A stretch of 64,000 bases of DNA from Clostridiales bacterium. GTDB lineage: Bacteria; Bacillota; Clostridia; Saccharofermentanales; Saccharofermentanaceae. Of this stretch, positions 27,871-38,100 are shown piece after piece. Each line of letters starts with the position of its first letter. The stretch's first letter is position 1. The stretch lies in assembly GCA_017545245.1 (NCBI GenBank), contig JAFWPB010000015.1, forward strand, positions 1 to 64,000. Direction: 5' to 3'. Position numbers and translations under genes: made by a program. Under the pieces are notes generated by a model, which saw only the letters and a list, made by a program, of their open reading frames with translations, made no database searches and was not told the origin of the DNA.

Positions 27871-28677
27871 TCATGGATGAATTCCAAACATCTCCATTGT
27901 ATTCCTCCGAAAAACATTGACGTTAAAGGGACTCTCGCGTATTTCGTGTGTAAGTATAAGATTCTTTCCGACATAGATTCCATTTCTTCGGTAAAGATCC
28001 AGTTTTTTCATATTCTTTATAAGATAACGAGGATCATCCAATAATCCAAGGTGCTCATGGTAATACTCTTTTCTTTCAGTCACATGCAGGACTGTAAAAT
28101 CATCATGCAGCACTTCACCGTTTGAGAGAATGATCGGACACTCATACTTGTACGGAATATTAAGTTCAAAGTAAACATCTGCCATCATCGCCTCAGATTT
28201 CGAACGCACAAGTTCTCCACGCTTTGTTGGATATACTAATGCCTCTGGATACTCCAAATAGGGATCATACGGCTGGTTCTGCCATCTCCTGGCATACGTC
28301 TCGTCATCTAACAGAAGCGGCTCGATGAGATTTCTTTTTTCTTCTCGAAAATTGGAAAAGACATTATTTGAACGCAGCAAAGTATCCTTCGCCAGAAATC
28401 TTTCAATATCTGCAATCTCAATCTTCATTTCCTTGATGAGCCGCTCCAAATACTCTTTCCGTGCCAGCTTTTCAACAAGTTCTTTTTGTGAAGAACCAAG
28501 ATACGTTCGCTCAATGATACCTTCATGCTCAAAAGTCTTGTAAAACTGCGTATAATTGTGGCTCGTACGCAAGTGAAGATGACCATTCGGACACGTTTTT
28601 AATTCTGTCTCGACTTGAGATATTAACAATCTCAAAAGTTCTCTTCGCTCCAATAAATCTTGAATCAGTTTGTTCAT
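27871..28677 (-). CDS. Orphan protein with PD-(D/E)XK nuclease-like C-terminal domain
   Basis: A 268-residue protein. The ATG at 28677 follows AAAGGAATC. The N-terminal half is a charged coiled coil with a KTCPNGHL segment. The C-terminal half has the order of a PD-(D/E)XK fold: SKSEAMMAD (Glu162), HDDFTVLH (Asp193), YHEHLG (Glu208) and a downstream KKLDLYRRNGI (Lys224/225), then KNLILTHE. Similar coiled-coil plus nuclease-like proteins occur in Clostridia, as I recall them, without assigned function. It stands alone, is more AT-rich than its neighbours and is flanked by hairpin element B, which suggests acquisition. Nuclease activity is inferred. Confidence 0.72.
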   Translation of the reverse strand: MNKLIQDLLERRELLRLLISQVETELKTCPNGHLHLRTSHNYTQFYKTFEHEGIIERTYLGSSQKELVEKLARKEYLERLIKEMKIEIADIERFLAKDTLLRSNNVFSNFREEKRNLIEPLLLDDETYARRWQNQPYDPYLEYPEALVYPTKRGELVRSKSEAMMADVYFELNIPYKYECPIILSNGEVLHDDFTVLHVTERKEYYHEHLGLLDDPRYLIKNMKKLDLYRRNGIYVGKNLILTHEIRESPFNVNVFRRNTMEMFGIHP

Positions 28678-28780
28678 ATATAGATTCCTTTTCAAAATAG
28701 ATTATTCCCAAACTGAAGATTTTTCGTACGCAATAAGGCAGACGCCACTTCGCTACTGCATTAGCAGAGAGACACCTTGG

Positions 28781-28957
28781 TCAAGAAATCATATCATCAA
28801 CATTGGAATAAAATATCATCAAATCAGAATCTTCAGAATGAAGAACACTATAATTAAACATCTTTCTGATTAAAAAGGCAAGTTCATAAGCGCTATCTTT
28901 CTTTTGTGGTGGTAGCAAAAAAAGATTACCGCCAATACAATAGATCTTCTTTCATTT
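28781..28957 (-). pseudogene. Possible 3' remnant of a coding sequence overlapping hairpin element B
   Basis: A 57-codon minus-strand frame without a start reads like the end of a real protein (for example SAYELAFLIRKMFNYSVLHSED) and stops at 28781-28783. Its upstream end runs into the first hairpin of element B. It could be a gene broken by that element, or chance. Confidence 0.2.
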
Positions 28958-29102
28958 GGCGGTAATTATTGTCGCTTTTTAAACGTTTTTTTTGACATTT
29001 ACCGTCCTAACAGCACTTAACCTCAAGTTTGGCGGTAATCGACCTTCGATGAATGCTGATTTTACCGCCACATGCTACATTTTAATGATAATTGGCGGTA
29101 AT
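28925..29102 (-). repeat. Tandem-hairpin repeat element, copy B (three hairpins, inverted orientation)
   Basis: Hairpins start at 28925, 28998 and 29061 (arms ATTACCGCC, TTTACCGTC, TTTACCGCC) and close with GGCGGTAAT at 28958, 29031 and 29094. All loops are 24 nt. The 73 then 63 bp spacing is the reverse of copies A and C. A degenerate arm GGTGGTAG at 28910-28917 marks a decayed fourth hairpin. The middle loop contains CAGCACTT, a one-mismatch form of the AAAAGCACTT motif. Confidence 0.88.
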
Positions 29103-29182
29103 GACTAAATCAGGCACTGAAATCCCTTCACTTATACTGTAACGCCCCAATGACCAGTGCCGCACACTGCCTCATCACCCGT

Positions 29183-30178
29183 TCAATCGACAGTATCGCT
29201 GCTTTCCAAAACGAGTGCGTCACCCATCTTTGCCTTTTTCGCTGCTTTAAAAGCAACGCCGTCGCGTTTTCGTATCACGGTAGTCTTGTTTGCGTTGCGC
29301 GTGCAAAGTGAAAGTTCCACCTGACCTTTTGAAATCACAGGATGGCGTAGCACCCTCGCTTCAGCCCTCGCGACAGGCTCCCTCGAAAATGCGATATAGG
29401 CATATTTCTCATCTTCATAAGGAACATCGGCGTCTTTCAACTGCTTATGCAATCTGCTTCTTGCGACGCGGCATGAAAAATGACACCAGTCGTCCTTATC
29501 AAGACGGCAGGCATCTGTATGCGGACATGGCGCCACAAGATTTGCACCCAAAGCCAGAAGCTGATTTCGCACTTCGCGAACTACCGCAAACCCTTCCTTC
29601 GTCCCCGGTTCTACGATCACCAGCAGTTTGTCCGCCGCCTCCCAGAATTTCCGCACAGCAAGTTCACGTGCAGCCGGCACAAGCTCATTGAGGACATAGG
29701 AAGACAGGACCAGATCTGCTTTACCCGGCAGTGCATCCTTTTCCAAGTCAAAAGCACTCCACTCCGTCTTTTCTTGAAGTTCCGGGTCTTCACTCATCAG
29801 GTCTGCGCCCACCTTGCGCATCGCTGCTTCCCTTTCCAGGCATGTGATATGCTGCGGAGAAAAAACCGACTCCGCTGCCCACGTCGCCGCACCAGAACCC
29901 GCGCCGATATCAAATACAGTCCGGACCGGATTGCTTCCGTCTGTTCCAATCAACTCCTGGACGTAGGAAAGCGCATCACAGACCGCACCATAAGTTGCCG
30001 GCATGCGCACAGCCGAATAGACGCGCGCTTCAAGATTCTGCGAAACCAAGACTCTTCCCTGGCCGCTCTCATTCTTGTAGCGCTCCGTCATTTGGCGCGA
30101 AAGTTTCTTCAGAAGTTCCGGCTTCTCTCCGGAAAGTGAATCCTCAATTGCTGTCCGCAAGGATAAAGGCAGATCCAT
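29183..30178 (-). CDS. Rsm22-like small-subunit rRNA methyltransferase family protein
   Basis: A 331-residue protein of the Rsm22 family (PF09243), relatives of mitochondrial METTL17. The SAM-binding motif is VFDIGAGSGAATWA near residue 92, with VLSSYVLNEL as motif IV. The cysteine cluster CPHTDACRLDKDDWCHFSC near 220-240 is the family's metal or iron-sulfur site. A short C-terminal beta domain follows. The role is inferred to be ribosome assembly or rRNA methylation. It is 8 bases downstream of the esterase-like gene and probably in its transcript. Confidence 0.86.
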   Translation of the reverse strand: MDLPLSLRTAIEDSLSGEKPELLKKLSRQMTERYKNESGQGRVLVSQNLEARVYSAVRMPATYGAVCDALSYVQELIGTDGSNPVRTVFDIGAGSGAATWAAESVFSPQHITCLEREAAMRKVGADLMSEDPELQEKTEWSAFDLEKDALPGKADLVLSSYVLNELVPAARELAVRKFWEAADKLLVIVEPGTKEGFAVVREVRNQLLALGANLVAPCPHTDACRLDKDDWCHFSCRVARSRLHKQLKDADVPYEDEKYAYIAFSREPVARAEARVLRHPVISKGQVELSLCTRNANKTTVIRKRDGVAFKAAKKAKMGDALVLESSDTVD

Positions 30179-30186
30179 AAACAGTA

Positions 30187-31788
30187 TTACTCTCTTCTAA
30201 ACTTAGAAATAAACTGCCAAGCCTGCTCGCCTGTATGCTCACGGTACTCGTGAACCTGTTCGCTTACACTTGACAGCGCCGTCCTGCAGACACCATCTTT
30301 ACTCTCAAAGAACTGAATGGTCAGATTGCTTCCGCGGCTTTCGTCGAAGACCTTATCAGAACGCTCACCAGAAACGCCCCAGATCGGGTTTTCCCAGTTT
30401 TCCTTCTCTTCAAACTTCACAGCATCAAAGTCCTGCTTCAGGTCATTTACCTTCGCAAGATACTTCACACGCTCGAGTGAATCGTCAGCATGGAACGGCA
30501 GCTCAGGAAGATGTGATTTCTCACCACCGGAAACAAAAATCGGCACTTTCACATCCATGTTGATGCCGTCTTCAAGAGACTTTCCGAACGGATTCTTCTT
30601 CACCGGGAAAAGTGCACTCGCCGGAGCCATTCCCGCGAAGATCTCCGGGTACTCCTGGAACATATCCCAAGTCTTGGCGCTGCCCATTGAGAAGCCCGTC
30701 GCATAGATACGGGTAACATCCACATTGTACTTCGACTTCAAGTCTTCGATCACCTGCACCACTTCATCCGGCGGTACATCCTGATGATTCTCGATGGAAA
30801 CGAAGAGGAAATCGTGACGATGGCAGATCGCCCACCATCCTGCCACAAATGTCAGGTACATGGAAGAGTCTCCGCCGCCATGGAATCCGATCACCATCGG
30901 GGCCGGACCATCGTCAAAGATATCCTTGTTGTAGTATGCGAAATAGCCGACTTCATGTTCTGTCGTGCCCTTATACTTACCGAACTGGCGGTCAGAAGTT
31001 TTCACTACAGTACTGCCCGGTTCCTCGATCATATCCAATGCCTCGAAATCCGGCTCGATCTCGATCTTGCCGCACCACATCTTGAATTTGCGGACAAACT
31101 CTTTGAAGTCCTTCTCATATTCTGCTTCTTCCTTGATCAGAAGATTCTCGCAGCCGGCAAACGCCTCATTGATCTCGGCGCTGTTTCCGACACTCAAGAT
31201 TGCAATGTCCTCTCTCTCCACAGAAGGGACGACAGAGAGTCTTTCCATCGAACACATCGCCGGCGTGATCTCACCCGGACCCCAGAGATATTCACCCTGC
31301 AGCGTGGTCAGGAGATTCTTCGCCACATAATCCGCAGACTTTCCGAAACTATAGATATCTGCACGGAAGATCGCACCACGGATGAAATATCCCTTGAACT
31401 GACGCGTAAAGAAATCATCGATCCGCTCATATCCATCCTCATAATACGGATGCATCTTCACCTGAGAGATCAACTCCGCGTAAAGCTCGGAAGTTGCACC
31501 ATCCCAGCCATTTTCGCAAGTCGGATAGATGAACAGCACACTGCTGTCAACTGCCGAAGCGATCTTCGCCAGTCCTTTTTCCTCGGCAAAAGCAACGGCC
31601 TCGTCCATGCTCATACGCTCTTCTTCGAAAATCAGAAGAAGCGGCATACGGAACCCGTAGTTGTGCACAGTTCCATCGATCGTCGTATCCGGTTTATAAA
31701 CTTTAACATAGAAGTTCTTATACTCGTTTTCCCAGTATTTTCCACCATTTTCGAGCACGGTGACACTCGGTTTTTCCATCATTGGCAT
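30187..31788 (-). CDS. Alpha/beta hydrolase (esterase/PHB-depolymerase-like) with long N-terminal region
   Basis: A 533-residue predicted hydrolase. The ATG at 31788 was chosen because AAGGAG lies 9 bases upstream; an upstream in-frame ATG at 31845 would lie almost at the transcription start. The hydrolase core occupies the C-terminal 260 residues: oxyanion-hole segment VIGFHGGGDSS, nucleophile elbow ATGFSMGSAKTW, and a late HADDSLERV region with a possible catalytic His. The N-terminal 270 residues are unassigned. There is no signal peptide, so it is likely cytoplasmic. The substrate is unknown. Confidence 0.8.
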   Translation of the reverse strand: MPMMEKPSVTVLENGGKYWENEYKNFYVKVYKPDTTIDGTVHNYGFRMPLLLIFEEERMSMDEAVAFAEEKGLAKIASAVDSSVLFIYPTCENGWDGATSELYAELISQVKMHPYYEDGYERIDDFFTRQFKGYFIRGAIFRADIYSFGKSADYVAKNLLTTLQGEYLWGPGEITPAMCSMERLSVVPSVEREDIAILSVGNSAEINEAFAGCENLLIKEEAEYEKDFKEFVRKFKMWCGKIEIEPDFEALDMIEEPGSTVVKTSDRQFGKYKGTTEHEVGYFAYYNKDIFDDGPAPMVIGFHGGGDSSMYLTFVAGWWAICHRHDFLFVSIENHQDVPPDEVVQVIEDLKSKYNVDVTRIYATGFSMGSAKTWDMFQEYPEIFAGMAPASALFPVKKNPFGKSLEDGINMDVKVPIFVSGGEKSHLPELPFHADDSLERVKYLAKVNDLKQDFDAVKFEEKENWENPIWGVSGERSDKVFDESRGSNLTIQFFESKDGVCRTALSSVSEQVHEYREHTGEQAWQFISKFRRE

Positions 31789-31854
31789 GGCATTATTCTC
31801 CTTCGAAATCATTTGGCCGGGATTGCTTTCCCGCACCTCGGTCATTGCTTCTCC

Positions 31855-31883
31855 ATTATAACGAATTCAACCTGCAAATACAA
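31855..31883 (-). promoter_or_regulatory. Promoter of the hydrolase / Rsm22-like operon
   Basis: On the minus strand TTGTAT (31883-31878) and TATAAT (31860-31855) are 17 bases apart. This gives a leader of about 60 bases before the ATG at 31788. Confidence 0.6.
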
Positions 31884-32003
31884 AAATTCCTTACATATTA
31901 TTTTTCGGCGAAAGCCTTCTTTCTGATATCAAAAAAAGTTATACTATAGTACGTGTTGTTATATTGTTAATGCGAATTGCATTACTTTTTTTGGGGAGGG
32001 TTT

Positions 32004-34817
32004 ATGAAAAAACGTATTATCACTATCATTACCGCAACGCTTTTTAGTGCTGCCATACTCATCTCCGGAAAAATCTTCGCTAACACAAAAGTAATGGCGA
32101 ATATGTATCCGGTCCCGATTGATGAAGAACACTTTAAAGATTCGGGCTTGCGGCAGCTTCTTATTGATGAGGTCGACACAGACGCAGATGGGAAGATATC
32201 TCTTCTCGAAGCCAATGATGCAGACACACTCTATGTTGATGGAAACTATTACGATATCAAGGATTTATCCGGATTATCCCAATTGGAGTTTTTGGAAGAG
32301 CTGACCATTTGCGGCACTACTGCAAAAGAACTCGATCTGAGGGGCCTGGACATTCTGTCGAATGTGTATATTAATGATACAAAAATCGAAACCGTGTTTT
32401 TTGACGAGAATTCCATCCTTGCCGGTTTTTATGCGGACGGCTACAACACCAACCTGAAAACACTGAATAATCTGGAAAAGAATACAAAGCTGGCTGATCT
32501 GGATCTTACCGGTACCGGTATCGAAACGCTTTCTCTCAAAGGTCTTGCGAGTCTTACCTATTTAGAGATATACGATTGTCCAAATCTAACCGGTCTCAAG
32601 GATCTGGAAGACGCAGTAAGCCTAGAATCTATCAATTGTTATGACTCTGGTCTGACTTCCTTAAGAATATCCGCCTCAAATGCTCCCAAACTCCAAGATC
32701 TCACAATTGGCGGACCCAATCTGACTTCCGTTGAGTTCGATAAAGAAGATGGTTCTTTGCCTCTTGCCTGGCTTTCCCTGACCGATAGCCCGAATTTGAA
32801 GAGTCTGGATATCAAAGACTGTTCCAAGCTCGAAACCCTTGCCATTACGAATGTCGGTCTGGAAGATTTTCGTATTTACGGAAAAGATGAAGATGAAAAA
32901 GATCAAAACGCTGCCCTGAAAAATCTCAACATATCCGATTGTCCAGACCTGTCCATTCTGCTTTGCCGTGAACTTGCTTCCCTTAATACCGTGACCATCG
33001 AACATTGTACGAAACTGGGTACGGTTATACTCTTCTCAAACCAGATCGATAATCTGGTTCTGGATGATCTGGACAATCTTATCACGCTGGACCTGGCGGA
33101 TAACAAGATTTCAAGTTTTGATGCAAGTAAAGTTCCGACACTCCATGAGCTCATTATCAGTGAAAACAATATCTCCACACTGGATGCAAGTATGCTTTCT
33201 TATCTTAAAACTTTGGAATGTGGAAATTCCGACGGCTCTCTCTCCTCAATAAAATTCCCGGCCGGCAAGGAACTCGGACAACTTGGTATGTATGGGCTGA
33301 CATTTTCTCCGGATATCTCTTCACTGACTAATGTGGAACTCCTCAATTGCTACTCATGTCAATTCTCATCGCTCGATGTGAGTCATAATACAAATCTTAA
33401 ATGGTTAAGGATCAGTCATTGTAACCATCTGACTTCAATCGATCTTTCCAAAAACCAGGCGCTGGAATATCTTGACTGTTCTGAGTCGGCGATTACTTCG
33501 CTTGATTTGAGTATGCTTTCCAAGCTTCAGGAACTGGATGCATTCTTATGCGAGGATCTGACCTCGGTCGAAGTTAACAGTGACGAACTGGATAAACTAG
33601 TTACCGCAGGCTCGCCGTTGCCAAAGTTGAACATTACGAACTGTCCCAAGCTGATCAGTCTGGTTCACAAGATAGAGAAACCAATGCTTATGACATCGGA
33701 TCATGGTTTTGATTACTATGATTATTCACTAGAATCAGAAGACCCCCGTCTTGCTTATAATGTATCTACAAAACTGATCTGCCCTGCTCTGACGGCAACA
33801 CCTACACCTACAAATACACCGACGCCGACGTCCACTCCGACTCCTACGTCTACACCTACACCGACGTCCACTCCGACACCGACAGCCAAGCCGGGCAACA
33901 CGCCGACTTCCACACCTGTACCAGGCGCTCCGACAGCAACACCGGTTCCTTGTGCTCCGACAGCAACACCTGTTCCAGGCGCTCCAACGGCAACACCTGT
34001 TCCTGGTCAGCCAACGCCTACCAACGTCCCTGGCCAGCCGACACCGACCGGCACACCAGTCGTAACACGTGCACCATCCTTCGAGGATTTCGTTGACCGT
34101 CTCTACCATCTCGCGCTGGAACGCGAACCGGAAGAAGAAGGAAGAAATTTCTGGATCGGTAAAGTCGGCACCGGAGAATTTACCGGCGCAGATTGCGCAC
34201 GCTTCTTCCTGCTTGATGCACCGGAGTTCATGAACCGCAATCTCAACGACGATGCTTTCGTAGAGATCCTCTATCACATCTTCTTCGACCGTGATTCCGA
34301 TGCTGCAGGAAAGTCGTTCTGGCTCGAAAGACTCCAGCGCAACTTCACCCGACAGAGCGTTGTAAATGACTTCATCGAATCTACCGAATGGTGCAATGTG
34401 TGTGCGACATACGGTGTCCGTTCCGGCGCAACTTCACATAAAGCGGAGTACGCATCACAGAACGCCATCAAATTCGCTACACGCTTGTACACAGAGTGCC
34501 TCGAACGTGAGCCGGAGATGCAGGGCCTTACCTACTGGAGCCTGTCACTCACCAACCTGGAAAAGACCGGCTACGATGCTGCGAAGTTCTTTTTCGAGTC
34601 TACAGAATTTGTCGGTTATAACACCACTAATAAAGAGTATGTGACCCGTCTCTACCGCACATTCATGGGCAGAGAACCGGAAGCAGATGGTCTTAACTAC
34701 TGGGTCGGCAAACTGATTTCCGGCTCCAGCCGAGAATCCGTTCTGACAAACTTCGCCCGTTCCGATGAGTTCTCCCAGATCTGCGCGACATACGCAATCA
34801 TTCCCGGCGAGATCTGA
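32004..34817 (+). CDS. Secreted LRR protein with EF-hand loop and C-terminal DUF4214 repeats
   Basis: A 937-residue surface or secreted protein. The ATG at 32004 follows GGGGAGGG. A signal peptide (about 1-26) is followed by a canonical EF-hand loop, DTDADGKISLLE (residues 58-69). Irregular leucine-rich repeats extend to about residue 590. A Pro/Thr linker (TPTPT and VPGAPTATP repeats) leads to four DUF4214 units marked by RLYxxxLxREPexxGlxyW. DUF4214 occurs in extracellular proteins and is often thought to bind surface glycans; that role is inferred here. No sortase motif or membrane anchor is visible at the C-terminus. Confidence 0.88.
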   Translation: MKKRIITIITATLFSAAILISGKIFANTKVMANMYPVPIDEEHFKDSGLRQLLIDEVDTDADGKISLLEANDADTLYVDGNYYDIKDLSGLSQLEFLEELTICGTTAKELDLRGLDILSNVYINDTKIETVFFDENSILAGFYADGYNTNLKTLNNLEKNTKLADLDLTGTGIETLSLKGLASLTYLEIYDCPNLTGLKDLEDAVSLESINCYDSGLTSLRISASNAPKLQDLTIGGPNLTSVEFDKEDGSLPLAWLSLTDSPNLKSLDIKDCSKLETLAITNVGLEDFRIYGKDEDEKDQNAALKNLNISDCPDLSILLCRELASLNTVTIEHCTKLGTVILFSNQIDNLVLDDLDNLITLDLADNKISSFDASKVPTLHELIISENNISTLDASMLSYLKTLECGNSDGSLSSIKFPAGKELGQLGMYGLTFSPDISSLTNVELLNCYSCQFSSLDVSHNTNLKWLRISHCNHLTSIDLSKNQALEYLDCSESAITSLDLSMLSKLQELDAFLCEDLTSVEVNSDELDKLVTAGSPLPKLNITNCPKLISLVHKIEKPMLMTSDHGFDYYDYSLESEDPRLAYNVSTKLICPALTATPTPTNTPTPTSTPTPTSTPTPTSTPTPTAKPGNTPTSTPVPGAPTATPVPCAPTATPVPGAPTATPVPGQPTPTNVPGQPTPTGTPVVTRAPSFEDFVDRLYHLALEREPEEEGRNFWIGKVGTGEFTGADCARFFLLDAPEFMNRNLNDDAFVEILYHIFFDRDSDAAGKSFWLERLQRNFTRQSVVNDFIESTEWCNVCATYGVRSGATSHKAEYASQNAIKFATRLYTECLEREPEMQGLTYWSLSLTNLEKTGYDAAKFFFESTEFVGYNTTNKEYVTRLYRTFMGREPEADGLNYWVGKLISGSSRESVLTNFARSDEFSQICATYAIIPGEI
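33797..34069 (+). repeat. Pro/Thr linker coding repeats in the DUF4214 protein
   Basis: Short tandem units coding TPTPTST, followed by a CAPTATPVPGAPTATPVPG-type repeat. These link the LRR and DUF4214 parts. Length variation by slippage is likely. Confidence 0.8.
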
Positions 34818-34841
34818 TCGATCGGAATCATTAACAAACTA

Positions 34842-34893
34842 AGAGAGGGCTGTCTCGATAGTGATGCAAAAGCACTGGAGAGGCGCCCTCTCT
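34842..34893 (+). terminator. Intrinsic terminator of the LRR-DUF4214 gene
   Basis: AGAGAGGGC (34842-34850) pairs with GCCCTCTCT (34885-34893), followed by TCTTTTG. The arm carries the recurring CTGTCTC word and the loop contains AAAAGCACT (34868-34876). Confidence 0.82.
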
Positions 34894-34990
34894 TCTTTTG
34901 TCCCGGGAACAGTCCTGATCAAAACTGACGGTTCTTGATTTGCGATTCATTGGCGTCCGATTCTTGATCTCAAACAGTAAACCTCTAATG

Positions 34991-35018
34991 TTAAATAAAT
35001 ATTTACAATATCTTTACA
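34991..35018 (+). promoter_or_regulatory. Three direct repeats at 11-bp phase upstream of the first BspA-like gene
   Basis: TTAAAT (34991), TTTACA (35002) and TTTACA (35013) are exactly 11 bp apart. The surrounding 40 bp, continuing into CAGATTCT at 35025, is nearly identical to the region at 41778-41819. A candidate -10, TACAAT, follows at 35062. Such phased hexamers resemble binding boxes of OmpR/PhoP-type response regulators. Confidence 0.65.
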
Positions 35019-35160
35019 GCAATACAGATTCTACCCATAACGCCTTTATTCCCCAGCGTGCTACAATGCAAGGTATAAGGGTATTTATATTCTTGCTTTT
35101 CGCTTTAGGTACATCCTTATTCCTGGCGAAAGGAAAAGATACACAAAGGAGGATTTGGGT

Positions 35161-38100
35161 ATGGTCAGTAAGAAACGAATAGGCGGCATTTGCATTGCGC
35201 TCTCTATGATATTGATTTCAGTAGTTTCTTTCACTTATTTTCTTCCCACGAAGAAAGTCGTTGCTGCAGATCAAACAGTCATAGCATATGGGCGTAACAC
35301 CATTGATGACAATGTATACAGGTTTAAACTCTATCTAACCGGAGAAATAGACGAGGATTCACATCTTCCTCTTGCCCAATTTGCCGGCTTCGATCCCACT
35401 TACACTTATCTCCCGACTACCAAGCTTGGTATTCCTTTAGACTTCTATGAAGATGCATCATTATCCGGAGATCCTTTGTATCGGATCGATACAATAAGTG
35501 CGGATTGTTGTAAAGTTGATTCAAGCGGTGTTACCGCATTGGTCGATGCAAAGGATATTACTGAGCTATCGGTACCTGAAGGCGTCAAAGAGATCAAAAG
35601 CAACACTTTTTCCAGAACGTTATTGGCGACAGCATCACTTCCCTCATCACTTGAAATACTTGGTGATAGTGCTTTCTCTGGATGTGGAAAACTAACAAGA
35701 ATCGATCTCAGCGCCATGTCTGGTCTTCATTCATGTACAGCAAGAATATCTAATCCAGAACTAGATTCACCATTACACGAATGTACTGAAACACACTATT
35801 CATGTGCAGGAGTATTCAATGGCTGCACAATCTTGGAAGAAGTTCTTCTTCCTGATAATGCTACTAACTTCAAGACAATTGGCGCAAACATGTTTGCAGG
35901 TTGCGGAAAACTCTCAACCATTACAATTCCAAACTCCGTAGTCGAGATAGGTAGTGGTGCTTTCAGCGGGGATACTGGAATAGAAAGTGTTGGTGGCGCA
36001 AGAAATATCGTGTATTTCGGAAACGGTGCTTTTAGCGGTTGTAAAAAAATAGTACGGTTTGATATTCCTCAATCCACTATGGAGATCAATTCAACCTGTT
36101 TCCAAAGCTGCTCAAGTTTATCTGAAGTAACCATTCCCGATGGCACCGATCTTCACATTCTTGGAGCTAGTGCCTTCGCTCAGACAGCAATTACCTCTTT
36201 TACGATCCCGGAAAGCAGCCATACATTATGGACGATTGGTGCCTCCTGTTTCTCAGGCTGCCAAAGCTTATCGAGTTTTGAAATCAAATCAAGTTCAGTA
36301 AAAACTATCGAAGCCAATGCTTTTTCCGGTTGCACTTCACTCTCTTCGTTTTCTCTTGATTTTGCCTCACTTACAACGATTGGTGGAAGCAGTTTTTTAA
36401 ACTGTAAAAAACTGCAAAGCTTTTCTACCCGAGAAGATAACCTTCTTGCTAATGTAGAAAGTTTTGGAAATAACGCTTTCCAAAACTGTGAATCGTTTAC
36501 TGAGTTTGTTATTCCTTCTCAAATTAACAACATCGGAGACAATACGTTCAATGGTTGTAAAAACATCGAAAAACTCTATTTCAGTGATAGTAATACACTT
36601 ACCCGAATCGGCGTTAGTGCTTTTGCCGGATGCGAAAAAATGGTCATTGCAGACCTGAGTACCAATGAAGAAACCGGCCTGCTTCCCGAGACGATTGTTA
36701 ACATCGGTAACTACGCATTCCAAAACTGCAAGGCCATGACAAAGCTGATCCTGCCGGATACACTTCAGGCAGAAGGTATCGGCACTGGTGCTTTCCAGAA
36801 TTGTGCTTCTCTTATTGAACTCACGATTCCGGATTCGATCACTACACTTTATACAGGTACGTTCTCGGGTTGTTCTTCTCTCAAGACTGTAGTTCTTTCT
36901 GATGCACTGACCGACATCAAAGAATCCCTTTTCAATGGCTGTAAGAATCTCGAAAGCGTCGTGATCGGAAGTCAGGCTACCAGCATCGCCAAAAATGCTT
37001 TCTATCAATGTACGTCTCTCAAGAGCGTAACTATGGGGGATGCGGTAACTTCAATTGGTGAGAATGCTTTCTCCGGATGCACCATGCTCGGAAAAGATGG
37101 AGCAGAGGTCAAGCTCAGCGAAGGTCTTACCTCTATCGGCAAGAACGCCTTCACAGGATGCTCCTCCTTGGAAAGCCTGATCATTCCAGACGAAGTCAAG
37201 ACTATTGGTGATAACTGTTTCAAGGATTGTACTTCCTTGACTAAGGTTACCATGGGCAACAAGATCACCACCATTGGAGAAAAAGCATTCAACAATTGCA
37301 CCAAACTCGGTTTTAACTGTGATTTCGAATTGAGTTCTGCGCTCACCTCGATTGGTGCATATGCTTTTGAAAAGTGCAAGAACCTGACAAGCATCTCCAT
37401 TCCTTCAGGCGTAACCGCTATTCCAATCAACTGCTTCAGTGACTGTGTTGCCATGCAATCACTCACTATGGGAAACAATGTAACTTCCATCGGGGACAAC
37501 GCGTTCAACGGATGTACTTCGTTGGGCAAGGATGGTGCCGAAGTCACATTGAGTGAAGGCCTTTCCACTATTGGGGAATCTGCATTCAAAAACTGTTCTT
37601 CTCTAACCGGTATAGCTTTGCCGGATGCCGTGACTACTATCGCCAAATCCTGTTTCTATAACTGCAAAGAATTGGTTACTTTCACTATGGGAGACAACGT
37701 TACCCTGATCGGAAACAGTGCTTTTTATAACTGCAGCAAGCTCGGTTCAGATGGAAATCCGATCATTCTGAGTGCGGAGCTCACAGATATCGAACCATAT
37801 GCCTTCTACGGATGCAGCAAACTTGAATCCATTGTCATCCCGGACAAAGTAAAATCGATTCCAGATTACTGTTTCGAATACTGTTCTTCTCTGCAGAGCA
37901 TCACTCTTGGAGAAAACATTACTTCCATCGGAATTTACGCATTCTTAAACTGCTCAACACTTCAGACCATTGACATCCCTGAAAAGGTAACTGTCATCTC
38001 AGACTACTGCTTTAACGGTTGCGCAGCTCTCACATCCGTAACCATGGGAGACGAAGTAACAAATATCGGCAAATCCGTATTCGTTGGCTGTACAAATCTA

